From the NCBI GenBank assembly GCA_028684065.1, contig JAQUGO010000002.1, positions 310,001 through 374,000 of the forward strand: a DNA stretch of 64,000 bases, read 5' to 3'. The stretch's first letter is position 1. Each line of letters opens with the position of its first letter. The position numbers and the translations under genes were made by a program. The stretch is from Sulfurospirillaceae bacterium (GTDB lineage Bacteria > Campylobacterota > Campylobacteria > Campylobacterales > Sulfurospirillaceae). The notes beneath the pieces are model-generated. The model worked only from the letters and a program-made list of their open reading frames with translations. It was not told where the DNA came from and did not search any database. Positions 9,664 to 19,191 of this stretch are shown piece after piece.

Positions 9664-10275
9664 TTACTGAACAACCCACTCCATTTTACTAATTTCCTTT
9701 GACCCTATAAATATTTTTCCGATAAAAACATCACCTTTTTTAAAAGAACCAACGCCTTTTGGAGTACCACTCATAATAATATCTCCATCAATTAATGTAG
9801 AAAATGTACTGATTTCAGCTAACATCATTTCTGGTTTATAGATCATTAAACCAATGTTCCCTTCTTGAACCAATTGACCATTTATCCACAATTCCATTGC
9901 TAACAGGCTGACATCTTTTTCTTGAATGCTAACAAAAGGACCAAAGACGGCAGCACCATCAAAAGCCTTCGCTCTTTCCCATGGAAGCTTTTTTTCCTTT
10001 AACTCATTTTGTAAAAGCCTGTTAGTTAAATCTAACCCAAAACCAACTGCACTAATTTTATTGTTGTAAATTAGAAAAGAAATTTCTCCTTCGTAATGTA
10101 AGGGATGAGATTGAGACACTAACATATCACTCACGGCTGAGTTTGGTTTCATAAAAATAACCATCGACGTTGGCACTTCATTTTGCAACTCTTGTATATG
10201 CTCAACATAGTTTCGGCCAATGCATATAACTTTGCTTGGAGCAATTTTTTTTCCATCAACAATTACGGTATTCAT
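9664..10275 (-). CDS. Fumarylacetoacetate hydrolase (FAH) family protein
   Basis: Metal-dependent C-C hydrolase or decarboxylase fold. The patches CIGRNYVEHIQEL, FMKPNSAV, HYEGEISF (metal-binding Glu pair), DLTNRLLQ and the C-terminal MSGTPKGVG are characteristic of the YcgM/acylpyruvase type. At 203 residues it is the short, single-domain form. The substrate could be an acylpyruvate, oxaloacetate or a similar beta-keto acid. It lies 9 bases downstream of the pseudouridine synthase, in the same leftward unit, which gives no metabolic clue. Confidence 0.8.
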   Translation of the reverse strand: MNTVIVDGKKIAPSKVICIGRNYVEHIQELQNEVPTSMVIFMKPNSAVSDMLVSQSHPLHYEGEISFLIYNNKISAVGFGLDLTNRLLQNELKEKKLPWERAKAFDGAAVFGPFVSIQEKDVSLLAMELWINGQLVQEGNIGLMIYKPEMMLAEISTFSTLIDGDIIMSGTPKGVGSFKKGDVFIGKIFIGSKEISKMEWVVQ

Positions 10276-10284
10276 GTTTTTCCT

Positions 10285-11190
10285 TTACTGACATAATGTA
10301 TAAAAACTATTTCTTGCATTAAAATTTGATTCAATAGTGTATTGTTCACCATGGTATTCAAATACTAAACTTTGAGCATGTAACAATAGACGCTCAGCAC
10401 CTGTTTTTGATATTCTTTCAATATCACTTAATGTGCCCTCTAAAAAGCTATTAGCATCCTCTTCACTCAATCCATAAATTGCATCACCAAAAATTTTATG
10501 TTTCACGTGGAACAAATGAACTCTAATTTGATGTTGTCTTCCAGTTAAAGGAATTGCCTCAACTAAAGTTGCATTTTTATCTTCGAAGTATTCTAGCGGA
10601 ATTATTTTTGTTTGAGAATCCTTACCTCCGGCATCAACATGAACTTTCATTCTAATTTTACTATAGACACAGTCTCTTTTAATTTTTTCATTAATTAAAA
10701 AAGCAGAATCGATTTTTCCTTCAACTAAAGCTATATAACGCTTATGAACTTCTCTGTTTGCAAATAGCTTTTTTAGTTCTATTTCAGTACGTTTATTTTT
10801 ACCTACTAAAACCAAACCACTCGTACTCTTGTCAATACGATGAATAGGGTTGGCTTCATTTCCATATAATGCTTTAATTTCATCATTCAAAGTATAACCA
10901 TCGCTCCTGCTTCTTGGATGGATCATTACCCCGCTAGGTTTATCAAATACAGCAAAATCATCAGTTTCAAATATTGGCTTTAGACCTTTAGACTGTCCTT
11001 TAAAAACAACAACTGATATATCACCTTTAATCATACAAGACTTTTGTTCAAGTAGCACATCATTAACAAAAACTCTTTTTTTATCGATGATTTTTTGTGC
11101 TTCCCCCATAGAAATATCAAATTCATCTATTAAAAAACGAAATGCAAATTTTGGCTGAGCTAAAAAGAATTTCTTTAATATATACGCCAA
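10285..11190 (-). CDS. RluA-family pseudouridine synthase
   Basis: Modifies uridine in 23S rRNA or tRNA. An S4-like segment occupies residues 15-65 (MGEAQKIIDKKRVFVNDVLLEQ). The catalytic motif HRIDKSTSGLVLVGK has Asp at 120, and GRQHQIRVHLFHVKHKIFGDAIYG is the conserved RluA-type block. The 301-residue length fits RluA/RluC/RluD paralogues; which position it targets is not decidable here. It is divergent from purB across about 120 bases. Confidence 0.88.
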   Translation of the reverse strand: MAYILKKFFLAQPKFAFRFLIDEFDISMGEAQKIIDKKRVFVNDVLLEQKSCMIKGDISVVVFKGQSKGLKPIFETDDFAVFDKPSGVMIHPRSRSDGYTLNDEIKALYGNEANPIHRIDKSTSGLVLVGKNKRTEIELKKLFANREVHKRYIALVEGKIDSAFLINEKIKRDCVYSKIRMKVHVDAGGKDSQTKIIPLEYFEDKNATLVEAIPLTGRQHQIRVHLFHVKHKIFGDAIYGLSEEDANSFLEGTLSDIERISKTGAERLLLHAQSLVFEYHGEQYTIESNFNARNSFYTLCQ

Positions 11191-11309
11191 ACTTCAAGCC
11201 TTTTTTAGTAGTCATTTGGTAAAATCATAACTATTATGACACACTAATTTTCTATAAATTTACAGTATTGTATCACATAACATTTACAAAATAGATAAGG
11301 AATTTTCAG

Positions 11310-12638
11310 ATGGTAGAGCGCTATGCAAGAGAAGAGATGAAAAAAAATTGGACAATTCAAGCAAAATATGATGCATGGCTAAAAGTTGAGAAAGCCGCTA
11401 CAAAAGCTTGGAATAAACTCGGTCTTGTTCCTAATGAAGATTGTGAAAAGATTTTAAAAAATGCTGCTTTCAATATTGACAGAATTGATGAAATCGAAAA
11501 AGTAACCAGACATGATGTGATTGCTTTCTTAACCAGTGTTGCGGATAGTTTAGGAGAAGAGAGTAGGTGGGTGCATTATGGAATGACCAGTTCAGATTGT
11601 ATCGATACTGCAGTAGCACTTCAAATGAGAGACTCCCTACATGTAATCCTTGAAGATGTTAAAATATTAATGGATTCTTTACAAAAAAGAGCTCAAGAAC
11701 ACAAAATGACATTGATGGTAGGTCGAAGTCATGGTATTCATGGTGAACCTATTACCTTTGGACTAGTACTTGCCATTTGGTATGAAGAAATTAAACGTAA
11801 TTTGAAAAATCTTGAACACGTGATGGAAGTCATTAGTGTTGGACAGATTAGTGGTGCCATGGGAAACATGGCTCACTCTCCAATAGAATTAGAAGAACTT
11901 GTATGTGCTGATTTAGGATTAAATCCAGCACCTGTCTCAAATCAAGTCATACAACGTGATAGATATGCAGCTCTTATGAATGCACTTGCACTTTTGGCAT
12001 CAAGTTGTGAAAAAATAGCTGTTGCCATTCGTCATTACCAAAGAACGGAAGTCTATGAGTGTGAAGAGTTTTTTGAAAAAGGGCAAAAAGGTAGCTCTGC
12101 AATGCCTCATAAACGTAATCCTGTCTTAAGCGAGAATATCACAGGACTTTGTCGCATGATACGTTCCTACGCCATGCCAGCAATGGAAAATGTAGCTCTT
12201 TGGCATGAACGAGATATCAGTCATAGCTCTGTTGAGAGGTTCATCCTTCCTGATGGATTTATCACAACTGACTTTATGCTATCTCGCCTTAATAGTGTTA
12301 TATCAAAACTTGTTGTCTACCCACATAATATGATGAGAAACCTCAATCTTACAGGTGGACTCGTCTTTTCCCAACGCATTTTACTTGAACTTCCACTAAA
12401 AGGTGTTTCAAGAGAAGATGCGTATAAAATAGTCCAAAGAAATGCTATGAAAGTATGGGAAGATTTACAACAAGGCAAACCTGCCCTTAATACAAAAGGC
12501 GAGAGTCTTTACCTTGAAAACTTATTAGGTGATGAGGACTTACGAGCAAAACTAAGTGAAACAGAAATTCGTGATTGCTTTAATTATGATTATTACACTA
12601 AAAATGTCGACAAAATTTTCAATAGGGTCTTTAAATAA
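11310..12638 (+). CDS. purB: Adenylosuccinate lyase
   Basis: Fumarate-releasing lyase used twice in purine synthesis: SAICAR to AICAR, and adenylosuccinate to AMP. The superfamily signature GSSAMPHKRNP is at 261-271, with TSSD at 93-96 and GRSHGIHGEP around the catalytic His at 141. The 442-residue length is normal. AAGG sits about 10 bases upstream of the ATG. The nrdA start codon follows its stop with no gap, so purine supply and ribonucleotide reduction appear to be co-transcribed. Confidence 0.96.
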   Translation: MVERYAREEMKKNWTIQAKYDAWLKVEKAATKAWNKLGLVPNEDCEKILKNAAFNIDRIDEIEKVTRHDVIAFLTSVADSLGEESRWVHYGMTSSDCIDTAVALQMRDSLHVILEDVKILMDSLQKRAQEHKMTLMVGRSHGIHGEPITFGLVLAIWYEEIKRNLKNLEHVMEVISVGQISGAMGNMAHSPIELEELVCADLGLNPAPVSNQVIQRDRYAALMNALALLASSCEKIAVAIRHYQRTEVYECEEFFEKGQKGSSAMPHKRNPVLSENITGLCRMIRSYAMPAMENVALWHERDISHSSVERFILPDGFITTDFMLSRLNSVISKLVVYPHNMMRNLNLTGGLVFSQRILLELPLKGVSREDAYKIVQRNAMKVWEDLQQGKPALNTKGESLYLENLLGDEDLRAKLSETEIRDCFNYDYYTKNVDKIFNRVFK

Positions 12639-15005
12639 ATGTTAACAGTACAAAAACGTAATGGCCGAATAGAGCCACTAGATATTTCAAAAATTCAAAA
12701 GTATACGAGTTCTGCCGTCAAAGGTTTGGAGAATGTTTCTCAAAGTGAATTAGAAGTCGATGCAAAAATTCAATTCCGAGATAAAATCACTACCGAAGAA
12801 ATTCAAAAGACACTCATTAAAACTGCCGTTGATAAAATAGATATCGACAGACCCAACTGGACATTTGTTGCTGCCAGACTTTTTCTATATGACCTCTATC
12901 ATAAAGTCAATGGGCATACCGGCTATGGTAGTTTTGCTGAATATTTGGAACGCGGTGAAAAAGAAGGACGTATTGTATTAGGACTTAAAACAAAATATGA
13001 CCTTAACGATTTAGAAGCGCACTTGAAACCTGAACGTGATTTACAGTTTAACTACTTAGGTCTCAAAACCTTACATGACCGTTATTTAATTAAAAATAAA
13101 CACGGACGACCTATAGAATTACCACAACATATGTTTATGGCAATTGCAATGTTTTTGGCGCAAAATGAACTCAACTCACAAGATTGGGCTAAGAAGTTTT
13201 ATGATGTAATCAGTAAATTTGAAGTGATGCTTGCCACACCTACTCTTTCAAATGCACGAACCCCAAGACACCAACTTAGTTCTTGTTATATTGGTAGTAC
13301 ACCTGATAATATTGAAGGCATTTTTGATTCATACAAAGAGATGTCACTTTTAAGTAAATTTGGTGGTGGCATTGGTTGGGATTGGAACTTAGTACGTTCT
13401 ATGGGTGGTATGATTGATGGGCATAAAAATGCAGCTGGGGGAATCATTCCTTTTTTAAAAATCACTAATGATATAGCGATTGCTGTTGATCAATTGGGTA
13501 CTCGAAAGGGTGCAATAGCCGTTTATTTAGAGCCTTGGCATATGGATGTCTCAGATTTTCTAGATTTAAAGAAAAACTCTGGAGAAGAACGTAGACGCGC
13601 ACATGATCTTTTCCCCGCTCTTTGGATTAACGATCTTTTTATGAAACGTGTTGAAGCAGATGCCATATGGACACTGTTTGACCCAGCCGAAGCGGGAGAT
13701 TTATCGGAAGTCTATGGTGAAGAATTTGAAAAACGTTATTGTGCTTATGAACAGAACAGTGCCATTTCAAAAGAATATGTCCCTGCAAAAGAATTATGGA
13801 AAAAGATTTTAACCAGTTATTTTGAAAGTGGAAGTCCTTTCCTATGTTTCAAAGATAATGCCAACAGAGCAAATCCAAACAGCCATACCGGTATTATTAG
13901 AAGTTCAAACTTATGCACAGAAATCTTTCAAAACACTGCACCAAATCATTACAAAGTTCGTGTTGTTTTCAATGATCAAAGCACCGCTCTTTTTGAAGAA
14001 GCTGACTTAGTCAAAGTTGATAGTGGAATGGTTAAAGAAGCTAAAAAAATTACGGCACTCGATAGCATTAATGGAAAAGATATCTTTATTGTTGAGAAAG
14101 AGATGATTGAAGGTAAAACGGCTGTGTGTAACCTTGCAAGCGTTAACCTTTCAAAAATCAATACCAAAGAGGATATTGAGCGGACTATTCCTATTGCAAT
14201 ACGTATGCTTGATAATGTTATTGACTTAAATTTCTACCCACACGCCAAAGTAAAACATACGAATCTTCTCTCTCGTGCTATTGGATTAGGCGTTATGGGC
14301 GAAGCACAAATGCTAGCGGAACAAAAAATCGAATGGGGTAGTTATGACCATTTTGCCAAGATTGATGAAGTCATGGAGGCTATCAGTTATAATGCCATTC
14401 ATGCTTCATCTAACCTAGCGATTGAAAAAGGTACTTACCCAGAATTTCTTGGTTCAAAATGGAGTAAAGGAGTATTCCCTATCGATACAGCAAATGATGA
14501 AGCGAAAAAGCTCGTTGACCGTGGAGGACTTTTTGGTTACATGTACGACTGGGAAAGCCTTCGAGAAAAAGTCAAAAAAAATGGTATGCGCAATGGCTAT
14601 TTAATGGCCATTGCACCCACAAGCTCAATCTCTATCTTAGTGGGAACCACTCAGACTATTGAACCTGTGTATAAACGTAAATGGTTTGAAGAAAATCTCT
14701 CAGGTATGATTCCAGTAGTTGTTCCAAATCTTAGCCCTGATACATGGAACTTTTACACACCAGCCTACGAACTTGACCAACGTGTGCTCATTAAAGCAGG
14801 GGCCATTCGTCAAAAATGGATTGATCAAGGGCAAAGCCTTAATATTTTTATAACACTCGATAAGGCTAGTGGTAAATACCTTAATGACATTTATATGTTA
14901 GGATGGAAGCTGGGTATCAAATCTACTTATTACCTTAGAAGTCAGTCGCCTGAAAATAAGTTAGAAGTTGCCGATAGAAGTATTGAATGTGAAGGTTGTC
15001 AATAA
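12639..15005 (+). CDS. nrdA: Class Ia ribonucleoside-diphosphate reductase, alpha subunit
   Basis: Reduces ribonucleoside diphosphates with NrdB. An ATP-cone allosteric domain occupies about 1-95 (VQKRNGRIEPLDISKIQ). Active-site residues are visible: Cys216 (SSCYIGS), Asn424/Cys426/Glu428 (NLCTEI) and the redox partner Cys497 (AVCNLASVNL). The C-terminus ends CEGCQ, the mobile CxxC that hands electrons in from thioredoxin or glutaredoxin. The gap between Cys426 and Cys497 is about 50 residues longer than in the E. coli enzyme. The whole protein (788 residues) matches the long epsilonproteobacterial form. Its partner nrdB is 4.9 kb away, beyond the anaerobic reductase genes. Confidence 0.96.
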   Translation: MLTVQKRNGRIEPLDISKIQKYTSSAVKGLENVSQSELEVDAKIQFRDKITTEEIQKTLIKTAVDKIDIDRPNWTFVAARLFLYDLYHKVNGHTGYGSFAEYLERGEKEGRIVLGLKTKYDLNDLEAHLKPERDLQFNYLGLKTLHDRYLIKNKHGRPIELPQHMFMAIAMFLAQNELNSQDWAKKFYDVISKFEVMLATPTLSNARTPRHQLSSCYIGSTPDNIEGIFDSYKEMSLLSKFGGGIGWDWNLVRSMGGMIDGHKNAAGGIIPFLKITNDIAIAVDQLGTRKGAIAVYLEPWHMDVSDFLDLKKNSGEERRRAHDLFPALWINDLFMKRVEADAIWTLFDPAEAGDLSEVYGEEFEKRYCAYEQNSAISKEYVPAKELWKKILTSYFESGSPFLCFKDNANRANPNSHTGIIRSSNLCTEIFQNTAPNHYKVRVVFNDQSTALFEEADLVKVDSGMVKEAKKITALDSINGKDIFIVEKEMIEGKTAVCNLASVNLSKINTKEDIERTIPIAIRMLDNVIDLNFYPHAKVKHTNLLSRAIGLGVMGEAQMLAEQKIEWGSYDHFAKIDEVMEAISYNAIHASSNLAIEKGTYPEFLGSKWSKGVFPIDTANDEAKKLVDRGGLFGYMYDWESLREKVKKNGMRNGYLMAIAPTSSISILVGTTQTIEPVYKRKWFEENLSGMIPVVVPNLSPDTWNFYTPAYELDQRVLIKAGAIRQKWIDQGQSLNIFITLDKASGKYLNDIYMLGWKLGIKSTYYLRSQSPENKLEVADRSIECEGCQ

Positions 15006-15020
15006 AAAAAAGGAATTGAA

Positions 15021-15998
15021 ATGACCTATAGAGCGCTAAGGGTTGAAGAAATTGATGGTCAATTTATAAGTTCTATTAAAGAATTATCGCTTGAAGCGCT
15101 GGACGTTAACGATGTACTCATTCGCATAAAATATGCAGCCTTGAATTATAAAGATGCCCTCAGTTGCATAGGTAATAAAGGTGTAACAAAAAACTATCCA
15201 CACACACCAGGTATTGACGGTGCCGGCGTAGTTGTTAGAAGTAATTGTGAAAAATTTAGTGTGGGCGATGAAGTAATTGTTACCAGCTTTGATTTGGGGA
15301 TGAACACCGATGGCGCTTTCAGCCAGTTTATTAGTGTACCCAAAGAATGGATTATTCCCTTACCTAAAACCTTAAACCTAAAAGAAGCCGTAGCGATTGG
15401 AACAGCAGGGCTCACTGCTGCTATTGGAGCCTATAAGCTTCTTGCAAATGGACAAACAAAAGGAAATTCTATTCTCATAACAGGCGCGAGTGGTGCTGTT
15501 GGTAGTTTTTGTGTGAAACTCTTTGCAAGTATTGGTTTTAAAGTTATTGCACTTAGTTCACGAGCCGACAATAGAGAATTTTTACTTTCTATTGGGGCAA
15601 ATGAAGTCATATTAAAAAGTGACTTTGAAATGAATAAAAAGAAACCTTTACTCTCTCCTCAATATGATGCGGCAATCGATGTTGTAGGAGGAGAAATTTT
15701 AGAAAATATACTTAAGCAGATTAAACCCGAAGGTAGTATTGCCATCTGTGGACTTGTTGCTTCACCAAACATACAAACAACAGTATTTCCTTTTATACTA
15801 CGAGGGATTAACCTTTTAGGCATTAATTCTGTCGAAATAACACAAGAGTTAAGACAGCAACTGTGGCATAAACTTGCCAATGAATGGAAAATTGATTTAA
15901 ATGCTATCATACATGAACATACTTTAGATGAAATTCCTTGTCTCGTTAACACAATGTTAGCAGGGAAAATTACTGGCAGAGGAATCATAAAACTGTGA
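15021..15998 (+). CDS. acuI: MDR-superfamily quinone/acryloyl-CoA reductase (AcuI/YhdH-like)
   Basis: NADPH-dependent medium-chain reductase without zinc ligands. The AcuI/YhdH pattern is clear: NYKDALSCIGNKGVTKNYPHTPGIDGAG near residues 40-70, the GTAGLTAA hinge, and the cofactor loop ITGASGAVGSF. The 325-residue length matches acryloyl-CoA reductases. Its role between nrdA and nrdD is not obvious; detoxifying acrylyl-CoA or quinones is possible. AAAAGGA precedes the ATG at good spacing. The next gene starts with GTG within its last codons. Confidence 0.85.
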   Translation: MTYRALRVEEIDGQFISSIKELSLEALDVNDVLIRIKYAALNYKDALSCIGNKGVTKNYPHTPGIDGAGVVVRSNCEKFSVGDEVIVTSFDLGMNTDGAFSQFISVPKEWIIPLPKTLNLKEAVAIGTAGLTAAIGAYKLLANGQTKGNSILITGASGAVGSFCVKLFASIGFKVIALSSRADNREFLLSIGANEVILKSDFEMNKKKPLLSPQYDAAIDVVGGEILENILKQIKPEGSIAICGLVASPNIQTTVFPFILRGINLLGINSVEITQELRQQLWHKLANEWKIDLNAIIHEHTLDEIPCLVNTMLAGKITGRGIIKL

Positions 15999-16699
15999 AA
16001 ATAATTGGCTTAATAGGTGGAATGAGCTGGGAATCAACTCTTACTTATTATAAACTGTTAAATGAAGGGATCAAAAAAAGATTAGGGGGGCTTCATAGTG
16101 CTAGAATCATACTGTATTCAGTAGACTTTGCTCCTATAGCACAATTACAAACCGAAGGAAAATGGGATGAAGCAGGAGAAATTTTATCTCATGCTGCAAG
16201 TTCTCTTGAACGAGCAGGTGCTGATATGATTTTACTGTGCACTAATACAATGCATAAAATAGCCCCACAAATCATAAAAAACTGTACTATTCCCTTGTTG
16301 CATATCGCCGAAGCAACAGGAACAGCATTATGCCATTACGGAGCAACACATGCCTTGCTATTAGGGACAAAATTTACTATGCAAGAACATTTTTATAAAG
16401 ATATCTTAACTATGCATCATATAAAAACGTGTGTCCCAAATCAAAGTGATACAGACCGTATCAATACTATCATTTTCAATGAACTTTGCCTCGGTATTAT
16501 AAAACAAGACTCTAAAGAAATATTTTTAGACATTATCCATAAACTAAAAAAAAATAATCCTACCATAGATTCCGTTATCTTAGGATGCACAGAAATTGGA
16601 CTTCTCCTAAAGCAAAATGACTCTGAACTGCCATTCTTTGATACAACAATTTTACATGTAAATGAAGCATTAAACAATTCTCTTAGCGCAACTAATTAA
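15995..16699 (+). CDS. Aspartate/glutamate racemase family protein (RacX/YgeA-like)
   Basis: Cofactor-independent amino-acid racemase fold with two cysteines as acid/base pair. Cys82 lies in LLCTNTMHK and Cys198 in ILGCTEIGLLL; the N-terminus IGLIGGMSWEST is a family hallmark. At 234 residues it has normal length. The product could be D-aspartate or D-glutamate for peptidoglycan, or a broader substrate as in YgeA. It starts with GTG in a GTGA overlap with the upstream reductase gene, so the two are probably co-translated. Confidence 0.85.
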   Translation: MKIIGLIGGMSWESTLTYYKLLNEGIKKRLGGLHSARIILYSVDFAPIAQLQTEGKWDEAGEILSHAASSLERAGADMILLCTNTMHKIAPQIIKNCTIPLLHIAEATGTALCHYGATHALLLGTKFTMQEHFYKDILTMHHIKTCVPNQSDTDRINTIIFNELCLGIIKQDSKEIFLDIIHKLKKNNPTIDSVILGCTEIGLLLKQNDSELPFFDTTILHVNEALNNSLSATN

Positions 16700-16891
16700 T
16701 AACTATTAATTATAATAAACATTAATTAATATTAATATTTATTTTTTATTTTTTAGAATATAAAATCCTACTTAATAACTATATTATGGTAGTTTAACTA
16801 TTTAAGAAAATATCAAAAAAATACTCTATTTTATTTCCGTGACATAATAGTTTCACATTTATTTTTAAGTTTAATTAAATTTTTCTCACAC

Positions 16892-16897
16892 TATAAT
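16892..16897 (+). promoter_or_regulatory. Likely promoter -10 of the nrdD transcript
   Basis: TATAAT, 29 bases upstream of the nrdD ATG at the end of a 226-base, strongly AT-rich intergenic stretch. It is preceded by T-tracts and no clear -35, the usual look of sigma-70 promoters in Campylobacterota. No convincing NrdR or FNR palindrome was identified. Confidence 0.55.
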
Positions 16898-16925
16898 CTA
16901 ACCTACTTTTATACTTAGGATTATC

Positions 16926-19040
16926 ATGCTGACTAAAGTACTCAAACGCGATGGAACAACCGAAGAATTTTTCCCTTATAAAATTGAAGATGCTATTAAA
17001 AAAGCTTTCAAAAGTGAAGGGGTTACTTATGATGAAAGTATCTTTAGAGAGATTTTAAAACGTATTGAAAAAAAACGTGTTGCTGCGGTTGAAGATTTTC
17101 AAGACATGATTGAACAAGAACTCTATAAAGGTCGCTATTTTGACATCATGCGTTCATTTATGCTCTATCGCCACACCCATAAAATGCAACGTGAACATAT
17201 TTATGGACTTAATGAAGATACAACTTACATCAATTCAACACAAACCATTGAAGAATACATTGGAAAGAGTGACTGGCGAATTAAAGCAAACTCCAATACG
17301 GGCTACTCGAACGCTGGACTAGTCAACAATACTGCAGGTAAAGTTATCGCAAACTATTGGCTCGACAAAATCTACTCGAAAGAGGAAGGTTTAGCACATC
17401 GCAACGGCGATTATCATATCCACGATCTGGATTGCCTTACAGCTTACTGTGCAGGTTGGAGTCTAAGAGTTTTACTGGATGAGGGTTTTAATGGGGTTCG
17501 TGGTCGTGTTGAAAGCCGTCCACCACAACATTTTAGAGAAGCGCTTGGTCAAATGGCAAACTTCTTAGGTATTTTACAAAGCGAGTGGGCAGGCGCACAA
17601 GCATTTAGCTCTTTTGATACTTACCTTGCCCCTTATGCTTTTAAAGATAAAATCTCTTATAAAGAGATTAAAAAAGCGATTCGAAGCTTTATTTATAACC
17701 TTAACGTTCCAGCTCGTTGGGGACAAAGTCCGTTTACTAATATTACGATTGACTGGAGTGTACCTTCTGATTTAGCAGGACAAATTCCAACATCAAGTCA
17801 AGTACATCTCTTTAAAAATATTAAAGACGCCGAACTCCTTGAAGAAGCAAAAAAGCGTGGTGTAAATGACTTGGAAGCTATGACGTACAAACATTTTCAA
17901 GCCGAAATGAATCTTATCAATAAAGCTTATTATGAAGTTATGACAGAGGGTGACAAAACAGGACAACCGTTCACTTTCCCTATCCCTACTGTCAATATTA
18001 CAGAAGATTTTGATTGGGATGGCGAAAATACCGATTTACTATTTGAGAATACAGCAAAAATCGGTTCATCCTATTTTCAAAACTTTGTAGGAAGCCAGTA
18101 CATTCGCAACGAGGAGGGAAAACTCGTTGAAAATCCAAAAGCCTATAAGCCTGGCCATGTTAGAAGTATGTGTTGTCGTTTACAACTCGATTTACGTGAG
18201 CTTTTAAAACGTGGTGGAGGTCTTTTTGGAAGTGCTGAGATGACAGGAAGCATCGGTGTTGTTACTCTCAATATGGCACGTCTGGGTTATTTATATAAAG
18301 GTGATAAAGCAGAATTAATGAAACACTTTGAATCGCTTATGGATTTAGCACAGTCTACCCTAGAAAAAAAACGCGTCTTTGTACAAGAAATGTATAATCG
18401 TGGACTTTATCCTTATACTGCGCGTTATTTACCAGGTTTTAACAGCCATTTTTCAACTATTGGTGTCAATGGTATCAATGAAATGATACGTAACTTTACG
18501 GATGATAAACATACCATTGCAGATGATTATGGAATGGAATTTGCTCATGAAATATTAGAGTTTATGCGTAATAAAATGGTCGCCTACCAAGAAGATACTG
18601 GCAACCTTTATAACCTTGAAGCAACACCAGCAGAGGGAACAACATATCGATTTGCAAAAGAAGATAAAAAACGTTATCCAGAAATTTTACAAGCAGGGAC
18701 AGGAGAAAATATCTATTATACTAACTCTTCCCAGTTACCTGCCAATTATACGGATGACCCATTTGAAGCACTTGATATGCAAGATGATTTACAGTGCGCC
18801 TATACGGGAGGCACAGTACTTCACCTTTATATGAAAGAACGCATTAGCTCATCAGAAGCATGCAAAAAATTAGTGAAAAATGTTATTAGCAATTACCGTA
18901 TGCCTTATTTAACCATCACACCAGTATTTTCAGTCTGTGAAAAACATGGTTATATCAGTGGTGAGCATGAATTTTGCCCAAAATGTGATGCCGAATTGAT
19001 ACACAAATATACACAAGGAGATAATAATGAGTCAAACTGA
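16926..19040 (+). CDS. nrdD: Anaerobic ribonucleoside-triphosphate reductase catalytic subunit, lacking its glycyl-radical tail
   Basis: Class III reductase that makes deoxyribonucleotides without oxygen. Residues 1-90 are an ATP cone (LKRDGTTEEFFPYKIEDA). The catalytic barrel follows, with HNGDYHIHDLDCL and GGGLFGSAEMTGSIGVVTLN. Near the C-terminus are the zinc-site cysteines SVCEKHGYISGEHEFCPKC. The protein stops about 15 residues later, at 704. A complete NrdD would continue into the RVxGY glycyl-radical motif, which here is in a separate ORF starting at 19027 in another frame. The ribosome-binding site of that ORF lies inside this gene. Confidence 0.92.
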   Translation: MLTKVLKRDGTTEEFFPYKIEDAIKKAFKSEGVTYDESIFREILKRIEKKRVAAVEDFQDMIEQELYKGRYFDIMRSFMLYRHTHKMQREHIYGLNEDTTYINSTQTIEEYIGKSDWRIKANSNTGYSNAGLVNNTAGKVIANYWLDKIYSKEEGLAHRNGDYHIHDLDCLTAYCAGWSLRVLLDEGFNGVRGRVESRPPQHFREALGQMANFLGILQSEWAGAQAFSSFDTYLAPYAFKDKISYKEIKKAIRSFIYNLNVPARWGQSPFTNITIDWSVPSDLAGQIPTSSQVHLFKNIKDAELLEEAKKRGVNDLEAMTYKHFQAEMNLINKAYYEVMTEGDKTGQPFTFPIPTVNITEDFDWDGENTDLLFENTAKIGSSYFQNFVGSQYIRNEEGKLVENPKAYKPGHVRSMCCRLQLDLRELLKRGGGLFGSAEMTGSIGVVTLNMARLGYLYKGDKAELMKHFESLMDLAQSTLEKKRVFVQEMYNRGLYPYTARYLPGFNSHFSTIGVNGINEMIRNFTDDKHTIADDYGMEFAHEILEFMRNKMVAYQEDTGNLYNLEATPAEGTTYRFAKEDKKRYPEILQAGTGENIYYTNSSQLPANYTDDPFEALDMQDDLQCAYTGGTVLHLYMKERISSSEACKKLVKNVISNYRMPYLTITPVFSVCEKHGYISGEHEFCPKCDAELIHKYTQGDNNESN

Positions 19041-19191
19041 ACTGTTGGAAAAAATAAAAAGTGAACGCACTAAGTGTATTGTTTATACACGAGTAATGGG
19101 CTACCATAGACCAGTAGAAAGCTTTAATGTTGGCAAAACTGGTGAACACAAAGAACGAGTACAATTTGTTGAGCGCGACTGCCATAAATAA
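19027..19191 (+). CDS. Separate glycyl-radical domain of anaerobic ribonucleotide reductase (54 residues)
   Basis: The peptide contains CIVYTRVMGYHRPVESFNVG, which matches the C-terminal glycyl-radical loop of NrdD (RVxGY, radical on the Gly), followed by GEHKERVQFVERDC. It starts 14 bases before the nrdD stop, in the +1 frame. A strong AAGGAG (19015-19020) lies 6 bases upstream of the ATG, so it is built for independent translation and is not simply a frameshift debris product. It would have to dock onto the truncated NrdD and be activated by the radical SAM protein encoded next, much as the spare glycyl-radical protein YfiD/GrcA repairs pyruvate formate-lyase. A programmed +1 frameshift making some fused NrdD is the alternative. 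Confidence 0.85.
   Translation: MSQTELLEKIKSERTKCIVYTRVMGYHRPVESFNVGKTGEHKERVQFVERDCHK

Noticed and set aside
19021-19050. Frameshift or sequencing error splitting nrdD
   Set aside because: The second ORF has a well-placed AAGGAG and its own ATG, and the upstream frame carries a normal end; an error would not create these. Kept only as an alternative in the finding.
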